Of a stretch of 64,000 nucleotides of DNA, positions 18,468-27,607 are shown one piece after another. Position numbers and translations under genes: made by a program. Position 1 is the stretch's first letter; each line of letters starts with the position of its first letter. Source of the stretch: Streptomyces canus (lineage in GTDB: Bacteria; Actinomycetota; Actinomycetes; Streptomycetales; Streptomycetaceae); assembly GCF_030816965.1 (NCBI RefSeq), contig NZ_JAUSYQ010000002.1, positions 434,001 to 498,000 on the forward strand, read 5' to 3'. The notes under the pieces were generated by a model, which was not told where the DNA came from, did not search any database, and worked only from the letters and a program-made list of their open reading frames with translations.

Positions 18468-18920
18468 ATGGCCGTTGATCAGGAACTCGTGGACGCCGCC
18501 ATCGGGCTGGCCCGCCACCGCTTCCCCGGACAGGACTGGTCCGGGGCCGCTGCGCTGCGTCTGGACGACGGAGCAATCCTCACGAGCACCGCCCCGGACG
18601 CACCGAACAGTGCGGTGGGCCTTTGCCACGAGACGGGCGCCATCTGTGAGGCCTTCAAGCTGGGGCGGCGCGTGGTCGCGTCCGTGTGCGTCACCGCCGC
18701 CGACAAGGACCGCGGGTACTGGATCCTTGCGCCCTGTGGTGTCTGCCAGGAGCGGCTCTTCGCCTACGGCCCGGACGTCGAGGTCGCGGTCCCGGAACCT
18801 GCCGACCCACGCCGCTGGCGAACGCTGCAGCTTCGGGACGTCCAGCCCCATTGGTTCGCGCGAGTCTTCCCGGACGACGTCTGGCCTTACGAAGCCCAGG
18901 ACCCGGAATCCCGGAACTGA
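18468..18920 (+). CDS. Cytidine-deaminase-fold protein, blasticidin-S-deaminase-like
   Basis: 150 residues from ATG 18468; an ATG at 18453 is also in frame and neither has a strong ribosome binding site. Zinc ligands and catalytic residues are visible: CHETGAICEAF (Cys and the proton-shuttling Glu) and PCGVCQERL (two Cys ligands). The length and C-C-C ligand set fit the blasticidin S deaminase/CDA group. It may salvage cytidine or inactivate a nucleoside antibiotic. Divergent from the MMPL operon. Confidence 0.8.
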   Translation: MAVDQELVDAAIGLARHRFPGQDWSGAAALRLDDGAILTSTAPDAPNSAVGLCHETGAICEAFKLGRRVVASVCVTAADKDRGYWILAPCGVCQERLFAYGPDVEVAVPEPADPRRWRTLQLRDVQPHWFARVFPDDVWPYEAQDPESRN

Positions 18921-18980
18921 CCCGGACTTCGGACACGAGACGTCAGCGCACCCCCCAACTCGACGCGCACCGCCCCCACT

Positions 18981-20225
18981 TCAGCCCGATACGTCCGTCA
19001 GCATCCGCCACCCCGGCGCATAGTTCCCGTGCAGCACGAGCGACGCCGCCCCCACAGCGCCCACCGTCTCGCCGATCACACTCTGCTCGACGGCGACCGC
19101 GCGGATCGTACGGGCGACGGATGTGCGGTTGACGGCGGCCTCGACCTCCTCGCGGATGATCGGCTCGATGCCGCGCAGCGCCTCGCCGCCGAGGACGACC
19201 CGGCTGACGTCGAGGAGGCTGGCAGCGCCGCGCGCGGCCTCGCCGATACGGCGCGCGGCACGCCGTACGACATCGCAGGCGTCGGGATCGTCCGCGCGGG
19301 CCGCTCGGCGCAGGGCCTTCCAGTCGTGGTGCACGGAGTCGGGCGTACCGGTGAGGCCGATGCGGTCGGCGGCGGTCCGGCCGTGCAGGCGCAGCAGGTC
19401 GTCGATGATCGCGGCCGGGCTGACATACGGGCCGAGGCAGTCCATCGCACCGCAGTGGCAGACACGGTCACCGGGCTCCACGGCCATGTGGCCGAACTCG
19501 CCGGCGTTGCCCGAATCGCCGTGCAGGACCGTGTTGTTGAGGACGATGCCGGCGCCGACGCCCGTGCCGAGGTAGATGAACAGGAAGCTGCCCGCCCGGT
19601 CCGCGCCACCGATCCAGCGCTCGCCGATGGCCGCGGCGGTGGCGTCGTTGTCGAGGGCGACGGGCAGGCCGGTGGCGTCGGCGAACATGTCCGCGAGGGG
19701 GACCCGGCCCCAGCCGGGGAAGTTCGGCGGGGAGACCACGGCTCCGGTGCTGCCGTCGAGGGGCCCGGGCGCGGCGATCCCGAGGCCGAGCAGGCGGGTG
19801 CGGTCCACTGCGCTGCGGTCGAGGAGGCGCCCGGTGGTGCGCGCGATGCGGTCCACCACGTCGGCCGCGTCGCCCGGATCGGTGAGCCGCAGCCGTCGGC
19901 TGCCGATCACCTCGCCGGCCAGGTCGACCACCACGATGACCGCGGCGTCGGGGTCGAGGTGGACGCCGACCGCGCATGCCCCGTCGGGCCGGATGGTCAG
20001 CAGGGTGCGGCGCTTGCCGCCGCTGGAGGGGGCCTGGCCGGATTCGGCCACGAGGCCCGCGTCGAGGAGCTTGCGGACGACGTTGGAGACGGTCTGGTTG
20101 GTCAGGCCGGTGAGGGCGGCCAGCTCGACCCGGCTCACCTGTCCCGTGGTGCGGATGGCGTCCAGGACTACGGCCTGGTTGTAGCCGCCGACCCGCGGCA
20201 GGTTCGTCCCGCTGAGCATCGTCAC
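18981..20225 (-). CDS. ROK-family transcriptional repressor
   Basis: 414 residues. N-terminal winged helix (VSRVELAALTGLTNQTVSNV), then a ROK sugar-kinase-like domain with the zinc-type motif CHCGAMDCLG and DNDATAAAIGE. Start GTG 20225 is preferred since AGGTGA lies 7 nt upstream; ATG 20219 is the alternative. The gene diverges from a sugar ABC importer and alpha-mannosidase; ROK regulators of this layout bind the imported sugar and release the operator, so it very probably controls that operon. Confidence 0.9.
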   Translation of the reverse strand: MTMLSGTNLPRVGGYNQAVVLDAIRTTGQVSRVELAALTGLTNQTVSNVVRKLLDAGLVAESGQAPSSGGKRRTLLTIRPDGACAVGVHLDPDAAVIVVVDLAGEVIGSRRLRLTDPGDAADVVDRIARTTGRLLDRSAVDRTRLLGLGIAAPGPLDGSTGAVVSPPNFPGWGRVPLADMFADATGLPVALDNDATAAAIGERWIGGADRAGSFLFIYLGTGVGAGIVLNNTVLHGDSGNAGEFGHMAVEPGDRVCHCGAMDCLGPYVSPAAIIDDLLRLHGRTAADRIGLTGTPDSVHHDWKALRRAARADDPDACDVVRRAARRIGEAARGAASLLDVSRVVLGGEALRGIEPIIREEVEAAVNRTSVARTIRAVAVEQSVIGETVGAVGAASLVLHGNYAPGWRMLTDVSG

Positions 20226-20297
20226 CTGTCGGTCACCTGATCCCCTCACATCCGCCGCCCCGGCACTCCCACGGCGAAAGTTTACATACTCGAAGCA

Positions 20298-20340
20298 TTG
20301 ACTTCATCCATCAAATGGATTTAGCTGACGCCCATCAAAT
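20298..20340 (+). promoter_or_regulatory. Promoter with internal ROK-type operator
   Basis: TTGACT (20298-20303) and TTAGCT (20321-20326) are spaced 17 nt, matching a primary-sigma promoter for the ABC operon. The whole spacer is the perfect inverted repeat ATCCATCAAATGGAT (20306-20320), and half of it recurs as CCATCAAAT at 20332-20340. A repressor bound here would block RNA polymerase directly. Confidence 0.6.
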
Positions 20341-20459
20341 TCCGGCCATCGAGGCCGATCAGCGCAGGGTGGCGCAGAGTACGGCGCGTCGTCCGGGCTG
20401 GCCTCCAGGCCGAAAAACTCGCGGCTTTCCCTCAGGTTTCGCGTCCCGGAGGAACCACT

Positions 20460-21839
20460 GTGCGCTCGAGAATCGTCACCGCCGCGGCCTTCACCGCCGC
20501 CACCGCCCTGGCCGCCACCGGCTGCGGTTCGGGCTCGTCAGGCAGCTCGGCCAAGTCCATCAAGGTCGTCTACTGGCAGAACCTGGACAGCACCAACAAG
20601 CTCCAGGCCAACTTCCTCGCCTCGATGGTGAAGGAGTTCACCAAGGCCAACCCGGGCACCAAGGTGACCCTCGTGCCGGTGACCGCCTCCGAGAACGACT
20701 ACTACACCAAGCTCCAGCTCATGATGCGCTCCCCCGCGACCGCGCCCGACCTGGTCTACGAGGACACCGCGCTCATCAACTCCGACATCGCGGGCGGCTA
20801 CCTCAAGCCGCTGGACACCTACACCGCCAAATGGGCCGACTGGTCGCAGTACGCCAAGGCCGCCAAGGGCGCGGTGACCGGAGCCTCCGACGGCAAGACC
20901 TACGCCGTACCGGACGACACCGACACCCGCGGGATCTGGTACAACAAGCAGCTCCTCCAGAAGGCCGGGATCTCCGTGCCCTGGCAGCCGAAGACCTGGG
21001 CGGACGTGATCGCCGCCGCCAAGAAGATCAAGGCGAAGCTGCCCGGCGTCACCCCGCTGAACCTCTACACCGGCCAGGCGGGCGGCGAGGCCTCCTCCAT
21101 GCAGGGCTTCGAGATGCTCCTGTACGGCACCCCGGCCGGCGACAAGTCGCTCTACGACGCCTCGCAGAAGAAGTGGGTCGTGGGCGGCCAGGGCTTCAAG
21201 GACGCACTGGACTTCGTGCACACCCTCTACAGCCAGGGGCTCGGTCCGGCCAAGGAGCAGGCGCTGGGCGCCAACTTCGGGACCGCCGTGGGCACCGAGC
21301 TCATTCCCGAGGGCAAGCTGGCGATCGACATCGACGGCTCCTGGATGCCCAACAACTGGAGCTCGTCGGCGGCCAAGCCGTGGACCGAGTGGCAGTCGGT
21401 GATGGGCACCGCGGCCATGCCGACCCAGAACGGTCAGGCGCCCGGCCGTACGAGCATGTCGGGCGGCTGGGCCTGGTCGATCCCGGCGAAGGCCAAGAAC
21501 CCCGACCTGGCCTGGAAGTTCCTGTCGACCACACTCCAGACGAAAACCAACGCCGCCAAGTGGAACGCGACCAACGCGAACATCGCGGTGCGCACGGACG
21601 TCGCGTCGGACCCGACGTACCTGAACTCGGTGCCGACCAACAAGTTCTTCACGGAGCTGGTCGCCGACACCCACTACCGGCCCGGGCTGCCCGAGTACAA
21701 CCAGGTCTCGACCGCGATCCAGAAGGCGATGGAGTCCGTGACGACCGGTCAGGCCTCCGTCGACAAGGCCGCCTCGACCTTCGATAACGATGTCAAGGCG
21801 GCGGTGGGCGACGACAAGACCGCGGAGGGCACTTCGTGA
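20460..21839 (+). CDS. Sugar ABC transporter substrate-binding lipoprotein
   Basis: 459 residues from GTG 20460 with GGAGGAA upstream. Lipoprotein signal ending in the lipobox LAATGC, so it is anchored outside the membrane. The rest is a family-1 extracellular solute-binding protein (IKVVYWQNLDSTNKL, DLVYEDTALIN, late MSGGWAWSIPAKAKNPDLAW). With the two permeases and the mannosidase it forms a CUT1 importer; the ATPase subunit is absent here and is usually the shared MsiK in Streptomyces. Sugar identity is inferred from the mannosidase. Confidence 0.92.
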   Translation: MRSRIVTAAAFTAATALAATGCGSGSSGSSAKSIKVVYWQNLDSTNKLQANFLASMVKEFTKANPGTKVTLVPVTASENDYYTKLQLMMRSPATAPDLVYEDTALINSDIAGGYLKPLDTYTAKWADWSQYAKAAKGAVTGASDGKTYAVPDDTDTRGIWYNKQLLQKAGISVPWQPKTWADVIAAAKKIKAKLPGVTPLNLYTGQAGGEASSMQGFEMLLYGTPAGDKSLYDASQKKWVVGGQGFKDALDFVHTLYSQGLGPAKEQALGANFGTAVGTELIPEGKLAIDIDGSWMPNNWSSSAAKPWTEWQSVMGTAAMPTQNGQAPGRTSMSGGWAWSIPAKAKNPDLAWKFLSTTLQTKTNAAKWNATNANIAVRTDVASDPTYLNSVPTNKFFTELVADTHYRPGLPEYNQVSTAIQKAMESVTTGQASVDKAASTFDNDVKAAVGDDKTAEGTS

Positions 21840-22768
21840 CCGCCCTCGCTCCGGCGCCCCGCGGGACCGGCGGTCACCCCCGCCGGTCCCGCGGGGCGCC
21901 CGCCCTGGCCGTCCGCTCGCTGCTGCGCGGTCTGCCGACGGTCCCGGCCGTGGTCCTGCTGGCGGTGTTCCTGGCCGGTCCGATCGCGTACTGCGTGTAC
22001 TACGCGTTCACCGACATGCAGCTCACCGGGGCCGCCGGCACCCACTTCGTCGGCGTCGACAACTTCACCAGGGCGTTCAAGGACACCGACTTCCTCAACG
22101 CGATGTGGCTGACCCTGCTGTTCGTGGTCGGCTCCGCGGTCATCGGCCAGAACACCCTCGGGCTCGCGCTCGCGGTCCTGACGCAGAAGGCCACCCAGCC
22201 GGTACGGGCCCTCGTCAACGGTGTGGTCATCGCCGCCTGGGTGCTGCCCGAGGTGGTCGCCGGCTATCTGATGTACGCCTTCTTCTACGACCAGGGCTCA
22301 CTCAACTCGCTTCTGGACGCGGTGCATCTGCCGGACCAGAACTGGCTCTACACGATGCCGATCCTCGCGGTGTGCCTGGCCAACGTGTGGCGCGGCACCG
22401 CCTTCTCGCTGATGGTCTTCACCGCCGCCATCAACGACGTACCGCAGGAGCTGGTGGAGGCCGCCGAGATGGACGGCGCGGGCCCCTGGCAGCGGCTGTG
22501 GCGGGTCGTGCTGCCGGTCATCAGGCCCTCGATCCTGACCAACCTGATGCTGATCACGCTCCAGACACTCTCCGTCTTCGGGCTGATCTACACCATGACC
22601 CGCGGCGGCCCCGGCAACAAGAGCGAGACCCTGCCGATCTTCATGTACCAACAAGCCTTCCAGAACAGCCTGATCGGCTACGGCACCGCCATCGCCCTCG
22701 TCCTGCTGGTGGTCGGCGCCCTCTTCTCCGTCGTGTACATCCGGCTGCTGAAACTGGAGGACGACTGA
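21836..22768 (+). CDS. ABC sugar permease, MalF-like
   Basis: 310 residues; GTG start overlaps the binding-protein stop (GTGA). Six or so membrane segments and the ATPase-docking EAA loop ELVEAAEMDGAGPWQRLWRV near residue 206. An N-terminal segment (VLLAVFLAGPIAYCVYYAFTD) is typical of this subunit of CUT1 importers. Confidence 0.92.
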   Translation: MTALAPAPRGTGGHPRRSRGAPALAVRSLLRGLPTVPAVVLLAVFLAGPIAYCVYYAFTDMQLTGAAGTHFVGVDNFTRAFKDTDFLNAMWLTLLFVVGSAVIGQNTLGLALAVLTQKATQPVRALVNGVVIAAWVLPEVVAGYLMYAFFYDQGSLNSLLDAVHLPDQNWLYTMPILAVCLANVWRGTAFSLMVFTAAINDVPQELVEAAEMDGAGPWQRLWRVVLPVIRPSILTNLMLITLQTLSVFGLIYTMTRGGPGNKSETLPIFMYQQAFQNSLIGYGTAIALVLLVVGALFSVVYIRLLKLEDD

Positions 22769-23658
22769 TGGCCGCCGTCGCCACTCCCCCCGCCCCGCCC
22801 GTCTCGAAGACGGTGCCGGCACCCGCCCCGAGTCCGCGCCGCGTGCGTCCCGGTCGCCTCGTGATCAACCTCGTCCTGATCGCCGTGTCGGTCCTGTACG
22901 TCCTGCCGCTGCTGTGGATGGTGCTCGCCTCGGTGAGCGACACCAACTCCTTCCGGCTGAAATGGCCTTCGGCGCTGACGCTCGACAACTTCGACGCGGT
23001 TCTCAACGTCGACACCACCTACCGGCCGATGCTCAACAGCCTGCTGCTGTGCGGCTTCGGCACGGCGGTGACCGTGGTGGCGTCGGTCCTGTGCGCCTAC
23101 CCGCTCTCGCGTTACCGGTCCCGGGTACGCCGACCGTTCCTGTACACGATCCTGTTCTCCACCGGACTGCCCATCACCGCCGTGATGATCCCCGTGTACA
23201 GCATGTTCGTGCAGGTGAACCTGATCGACTCCATGCCGGGCACGACCCTGTTCCTGGCCGCGTCCGCGCTGCCGTTCGGGATCTGGCTGATGAAGAACTT
23301 CATGGACGGCGTGCCGATCGTCCTGGAGGAGGCCGCCCGTATCGACGGCGCGAACACCATGCAGGTGCTGTGGCGGGTGGTGCTGCCGCTGATGCGGCCG
23401 GGTGTCGTCGTGGTCACCATCTTCACGTTCATCGGCATGTGGGGGAACTTCTTCGTCCCCTTCATCCTGCTGCTGTCCCCGGAGAAACTCCCCGCGTCCG
23501 TCAGCGTGTTCACCTTCCTCTCCGCCCACGACCAGACGCAGTACGGGCAGTTGTCGGCGTTCTCGCTCCTCTACTCGCTGCCCGTGGTGATGCTCTACCT
23601 GCTGCTGGCCCGCAAACTCGGCGGCGGCTTCGCGCTCGGCGGCGCCCTCAAGGGCTGA
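22768..23658 (+). CDS. ABC sugar permease, MalG-like
   Basis: 296 residues; the start shares one base with the upstream stop (TGATG). Membrane segments with the EAA loop VLEEAARIDGANTMQVLWRV near residue 190, and the C-terminal ARKLGGGFALGGALKG ending typical of MalG-type subunits. Confidence 0.92.
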   Translation: MAAVATPPAPPVSKTVPAPAPSPRRVRPGRLVINLVLIAVSVLYVLPLLWMVLASVSDTNSFRLKWPSALTLDNFDAVLNVDTTYRPMLNSLLLCGFGTAVTVVASVLCAYPLSRYRSRVRRPFLYTILFSTGLPITAVMIPVYSMFVQVNLIDSMPGTTLFLAASALPFGIWLMKNFMDGVPIVLEEAARIDGANTMQVLWRVVLPLMRPGVVVVTIFTFIGMWGNFFVPFILLLSPEKLPASVSVFTFLSAHDQTQYGQLSAFSLLYSLPVVMLYLLLARKLGGGFALGGALKG

Positions 23659-23709
23659 CCCGGACTCGTTCCCCCCACCTCGTAGTACTCGCACGGAGAC
23701 GGAAACCCG

Positions 23710-26700
23710 ATGCACAACGACCGTGAAGTCACCGAACAGCGGCTGGCCCGCGTGCTCAACGAGCGGATACGCCCCGCCGTCCATGCCCGGTCCGTCCCTC
23801 TCCACGTGGAGATCTGGAACGTCCCCGGCGAGCCGGTCCCGGTCCCCGAGGGCCTGGCGGCTCCTTACCGGCCGGCCCGGGTTGGCGAGTGGTGGGGTCC
23901 CGCCTGGTCCACGAGCTGGTTCAAGGTGAGCGGGACGATCCCGGCGGACTGGGCCGGCGAGACGGTCGAGGCCGTACTGGACCTCGGGTTCGCCACCCAC
24001 TCCGCGGGCTTCTCCGCCGAGGGATTGGTCTACCGGCCGGACGGCACCGCGGTGAAGGCACTCAACCCGCGCAACATCTGGCTTCCGGTGGCCGAACGAG
24101 CCGCAGGCGGTGAGGAGTTCGCCGCCCACATCGAGGCCGCCGCCATCCCGGTCGTCATGCACACCGCTCCCGGCGAGCTCGCGTTCGGCCCCACGTCGGT
24201 GGGCGGCCGGGCACCGTGGCTGGGCGACCCGGCCGCGGACCCCGGCGAACCCCTGTACCGACTACGGCGTCTGGACCTCGCCGTGTTCGACCGGGAGGTC
24301 CACGAACTCGTCCAGGATCTGGAGGTGTTGGGACAGCTGATGCCCGAGCTGTCCCCCGACGCCCCGCGCCGTTGGCAGATCCTTCGGGCCGTCGAACTCG
24401 CCCTGGACGAACTCGATCTCCAGGACATCAGCGGTAGCGCGGCCGCCGCGCGGGCAGTCCTCGCCCCTGTACTCGCATCGCCCGCGCACGCGAGCGCGCA
24501 CCGGATCTCTGCGGTGGGGCACGCGCACATCGACACCGCCTGGCTGTGGCCGCTGCGTGAGACCGTGCGCAAGGTGGCCCGGACGGTCTCCAACGTCACC
24601 CACCTCATGGACGGCCATCCGGAGTTCAAGTTCGTGATGTCCCAGGCGCAGCAACTCGCCTGGCTGAAGGAGCACCGCCCCGAGGTGTACGCACGGGCGC
24701 AGGAGAAGGCGAAGACCGGGCAGTTCCTGCCGGCCGGCAGCCTGTGGGTGGAGCCCGACACCAACATCAGCGGCGGCGAGGCCCTGGTGCGCCAGTTCGT
24801 CCACGGAAAGCGGTTCTTCCTGGAGGAGTTCGGCGTCGAGACCGAGGAGATGTGGCTGCCGGACACCTTCGGCTACAACGCGGCCCTGCCGCAGCTGATG
24901 AAGCTGGCCGGGGTGAAGTGGTTCCTGACCCAGAAGATGTCCTGGAACACCACCAACAAGTTCCCGCACCACACGTTCTGGTGGGAGGGCATCGACGGCA
25001 CCCGGATCTTCAGCCACTTCCCGCCCGTCGACAGCTACAACGGCGAGCTGTCCGGCGCCGACGTCGCCCACAGCGTGCGGAACTTCCAGGACAAGGCAGG
25101 CGCGAGCCACTCCCTCATCCCCTTCGGTTACGGCGACGGCGGTGGCGGCCCCACGCGGGAGATGCTCGCGCGCGCCGACCGGCTCAGGGACCTGGAGGGC
25201 TCGGCACGCATCGAGATGGAGGGGCCGGTCGACTTCTTCCGGCGCGCGCACGACGAGTACGAGGCCAACGGCGGCGCACCGGTGTGGTCCGGGGAGCTCT
25301 ACCTGGAGTTCCATCGCGGCACGCTGACCAGCCAGCTCGCCACCAAGCAGGGCAACCGACGCAGCGAACGCCTGCTGCGCGAGGCGGAGTTGTGGGCGGC
25401 GACCGCGGCCCTACGGCACGGGCAGCCGTATCCGTACGACGCCCTGGACCGGCTGTGGAAGACGGTGCTGCTCCACCAGTTCCACGACATCCTGCCCGGG
25501 ACATCGATCGCCTGGGTGCACCGGGAGGCCGAGGAGACGTACGCGGCCGTGGCCCGGGAACTGGAGGAGCTGATCGGCGCCGCTCAGGGGGCGTTGGCCG
25601 GAGATCCGGGAGGCACGGTGGCTGGAGGCACGGTGGTCTTCAACTCCGCGCCGCACTCGCGGGGCGGTGTCGCGGCGTTCGGCGCGGCCCCGCGCCCCGA
25701 GTCCGTCGCCGTGCCGGTGCCCCCGGTACCGGACGGGGACGGATTCGTTCTCGACAACGGTCTGGTGCGTGTCGTGGTGGACGACCGCGGTCTGATCACC
25801 TCCGCCTACGACCTCACCGCCGGACGGGAGGCGCTGGTTCCGGGGGCGGTCGGCAACCTGCTCCAGTTGCACCAGGACTTCCCCAACCAGTGGGACGCCT
25901 GGGACGTCGACGTCTTCTACCGCAACACCGTGCGCGACCTCACCGATGCCGAGTCCGTGACGGCGACCGCCGACGGTGTCCGGGTGGTCCGGGTCTTCGG
26001 CGCGTCGAGGATCGAGCAGACCCTGACGTTGCCGGCCGGGTCCCGCGGGCTGGTGATCGACACCGTTGTCGACTGGCACGAGCGGGAGAAGTTCCTCAAG
26101 GCGGCCTTCCCGCTGGACGTACGGGCCGCCCACTCCACCGCCGAGATCCCCTTCGGACATGTCGAGCGGCCCACGCACACCAACACCAGCTGGGACGCGG
26201 CCAAGTTCGAGACGTGCGCCCACCGTTTCCTGCACGTCGGCGAGCCCGACTGGGGAGCCGCCCTGGTCAACGACTCCTCCTACGGCCACGACGTCACCCG
26301 TGACGTGCGCCCCGACGGCGGTACGACCACCACGGTCCGCCTCTCCCTGCTGCGCGCCGCCCGCTTCCCCGACCCGGACCAGGACCAGGGCACCCACCGG
26401 CTCGGGTACGCGCTGGTGATCGGCGCCGATGTCACCGACGCGAGACGTGAGGGGTACCGCTTCAACCTGCCCGAACGTGCGGTGCCGGGCAGTGCGACGG
26501 TCGCCCCGCTGGTGTCGGTGGACCACGAGGGCGTGATCGTGGAAGCGGTCAAGCTCGCCGACGACCGCAGCGGGGACGTCGTCGTACGGCTCTACGAATC
26601 CCGCGGCACCCGGGCCGCGGCCGCACTCACCACCGGCTTCCCGCTGGCCTCCTCCCACGTGACCGACCTGCTGGAACGCCCCTTGGACGACCCTTCGAGC

Positions 26701-26787
26701 CACCAAGAACTGAAGGACGGCGTCCGTTTGACGCTGCGGCCGTTCCAGATCCTGACGCTGCGGTTGCGGCCCGCCGCGCGCGACTGA
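23710..26787 (+). CDS. GH38 alpha-mannosidase
   Basis: 1025 residues, cytoplasmic (no signal). Family 38 features: metal-binding GHAHIDTAWLWPLRETV near residue 275, the nucleophile Asp at about 385 in WLPDTFGYNAALPQL, and the C-terminal beta-sandwich domains (PNQWDAWDVDVFYRN, HTNTSWDAAKFE). It retains alpha-linked mannose by a zinc-dependent mechanism. As last gene of the ABC operon (51-bp gap) it probably breaks down the imported mannoside. Confidence 0.93.
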   Translation: MHNDREVTEQRLARVLNERIRPAVHARSVPLHVEIWNVPGEPVPVPEGLAAPYRPARVGEWWGPAWSTSWFKVSGTIPADWAGETVEAVLDLGFATHSAGFSAEGLVYRPDGTAVKALNPRNIWLPVAERAAGGEEFAAHIEAAAIPVVMHTAPGELAFGPTSVGGRAPWLGDPAADPGEPLYRLRRLDLAVFDREVHELVQDLEVLGQLMPELSPDAPRRWQILRAVELALDELDLQDISGSAAAARAVLAPVLASPAHASAHRISAVGHAHIDTAWLWPLRETVRKVARTVSNVTHLMDGHPEFKFVMSQAQQLAWLKEHRPEVYARAQEKAKTGQFLPAGSLWVEPDTNISGGEALVRQFVHGKRFFLEEFGVETEEMWLPDTFGYNAALPQLMKLAGVKWFLTQKMSWNTTNKFPHHTFWWEGIDGTRIFSHFPPVDSYNGELSGADVAHSVRNFQDKAGASHSLIPFGYGDGGGGPTREMLARADRLRDLEGSARIEMEGPVDFFRRAHDEYEANGGAPVWSGELYLEFHRGTLTSQLATKQGNRRSERLLREAELWAATAALRHGQPYPYDALDRLWKTVLLHQFHDILPGTSIAWVHREAEETYAAVARELEELIGAAQGALAGDPGGTVAGGTVVFNSAPHSRGGVAAFGAAPRPESVAVPVPPVPDGDGFVLDNGLVRVVVDDRGLITSAYDLTAGREALVPGAVGNLLQLHQDFPNQWDAWDVDVFYRNTVRDLTDAESVTATADGVRVVRVFGASRIEQTLTLPAGSRGLVIDTVVDWHEREKFLKAAFPLDVRAAHSTAEIPFGHVERPTHTNTSWDAAKFETCAHRFLHVGEPDWGAALVNDSSYGHDVTRDVRPDGGTTTTVRLSLLRAARFPDPDQDQGTHRLGYALVIGADVTDARREGYRFNLPERAVPGSATVAPLVSVDHEGVIVEAVKLADDRSGDVVVRLYESRGTRAAAALTTGFPLASSHVTDLLERPLDDPSSHQELKDGVRLTLRPFQILTLRLRPAARD

Positions 26788-26791
26788 GGCT

Positions 26792-26805
26792 CCCGCGAGC
26801 GCGGG
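26792..26805. terminator. Weak hairpin between convergent genes
   Basis: CCCGCG (26792-26797) pairs with 26800-26805; stem of 6 with a 2-nt turn, in the 18-bp gap after the mannosidase. The loop is too tight for full pairing, so it is only a candidate. Confidence 0.25.
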
Positions 26806-27492
26806 TCAGGTGGCGAGGAGGCCACCGTCCATGTGCAGGTCGTGGGCGTTGACGCCGGTGTTGCGGAGCAGGAACTCGGTGGCGTCGGCGATCTCGGCCA
26901 TGGTCACCAGCCGTCCGATCGGCGTCCGGGCCGAGTGCGGCGGGTCGGGAACGTCACGCCACTTCGGGCTGTCGCCGATCAGGCCGGGGTGCAGCGCGTT
27001 CACGCGGTGGGGGGCGATCTCCACGGCGAGGGTCCGCACCAGGCCGGTGATACCGGCGTTGAAGGTACTGACGATGGTGGAGCCGGGATACGGGCGTTCC
27101 TTGGCGAGCCCGCCGAAGAGAACGACGGAGGCGCCGGGGTTGAAGCGCTCGCGCAGCACACGGACGGTCTCGGCGTAGCCGACGAGCTTCATGGTCACCG
27201 CCGCCACGGCATCGGTGACGCTGAACTGCGCCAGGGAGTTCGCCGCCTGACCGACCGCGGTGATGACGACGTGGTCGACCTCGGTCACGTCGGCCAACGC
27301 GGAACCGATCGTCTCCGGTCGGCCGAGGTCGAGGGCCAGCCCTCGCGTGCCGGGGCCGATCCGGGCGGCGGTGGCCTCCGCCCGCGCCTTGTCTCTGCTG
27401 GTGACGAGGACGTCATCGCCGCGGTCGGCGAAGTGCTGGGCGATCACTGCGCCCAATCCGCCGCTGCCGCCTACGACGAGTGTGCTGGTCAT
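26806..27492 (-). CDS. SDR-fold protein with degenerate active site
   Basis: 228 residues. Cofactor loop VVGGSGGLGAVIAQHFADRG and VTSRDKARAEA are intact, giving an NADP-type Rossmann fold. At the place of the catalytic YxxxK the sequence reads IVSTFNAGITGLVRTLAVE, so Tyr and Lys are replaced by Val and Asn. It may therefore bind nucleotide as a sensor or use a different chemistry. Divergent from a TetR regulator, with a perfect palindrome between them; it is the likely target of that regulator. Confidence 0.82.
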   Translation of the reverse strand: MTSTLVVGGSGGLGAVIAQHFADRGDDVLVTSRDKARAEATAARIGPGTRGLALDLGRPETIGSALADVTEVDHVVITAVGQAANSLAQFSVTDAVAAVTMKLVGYAETVRVLRERFNPGASVVLFGGLAKERPYPGSTIVSTFNAGITGLVRTLAVEIAPHRVNALHPGLIGDSPKWRDVPDPPHSARTPIGRLVTMAEIADATEFLLRNTGVNAHDLHMDGGLLAT

Positions 27493-27536
27493 ACGGTGAC
27501 CGTCCCTCAGCTGCCGATTGGGCGTGTACCCAACTC

Positions 27537-27558
27537 TTAATATCCACTTGGATATTAA
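27537..27558. promoter_or_regulatory. Perfect 22-bp palindrome, TetR operator
   Basis: Two perfect 10-bp arms, TTAATATCCA and its complement, separated by CT. The AT-rich site stands out in very GC-rich DNA and lies between the divergent SDR and TetR genes, 44 bp before the SDR start and 49 bp before the TetR start. Confidence 0.75.
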
Positions 27559-27607
27559 CCATAGCGGCGCCGGTCCTCGACACCCGGGCCGGAAGTACAG
27601 TGATCAC

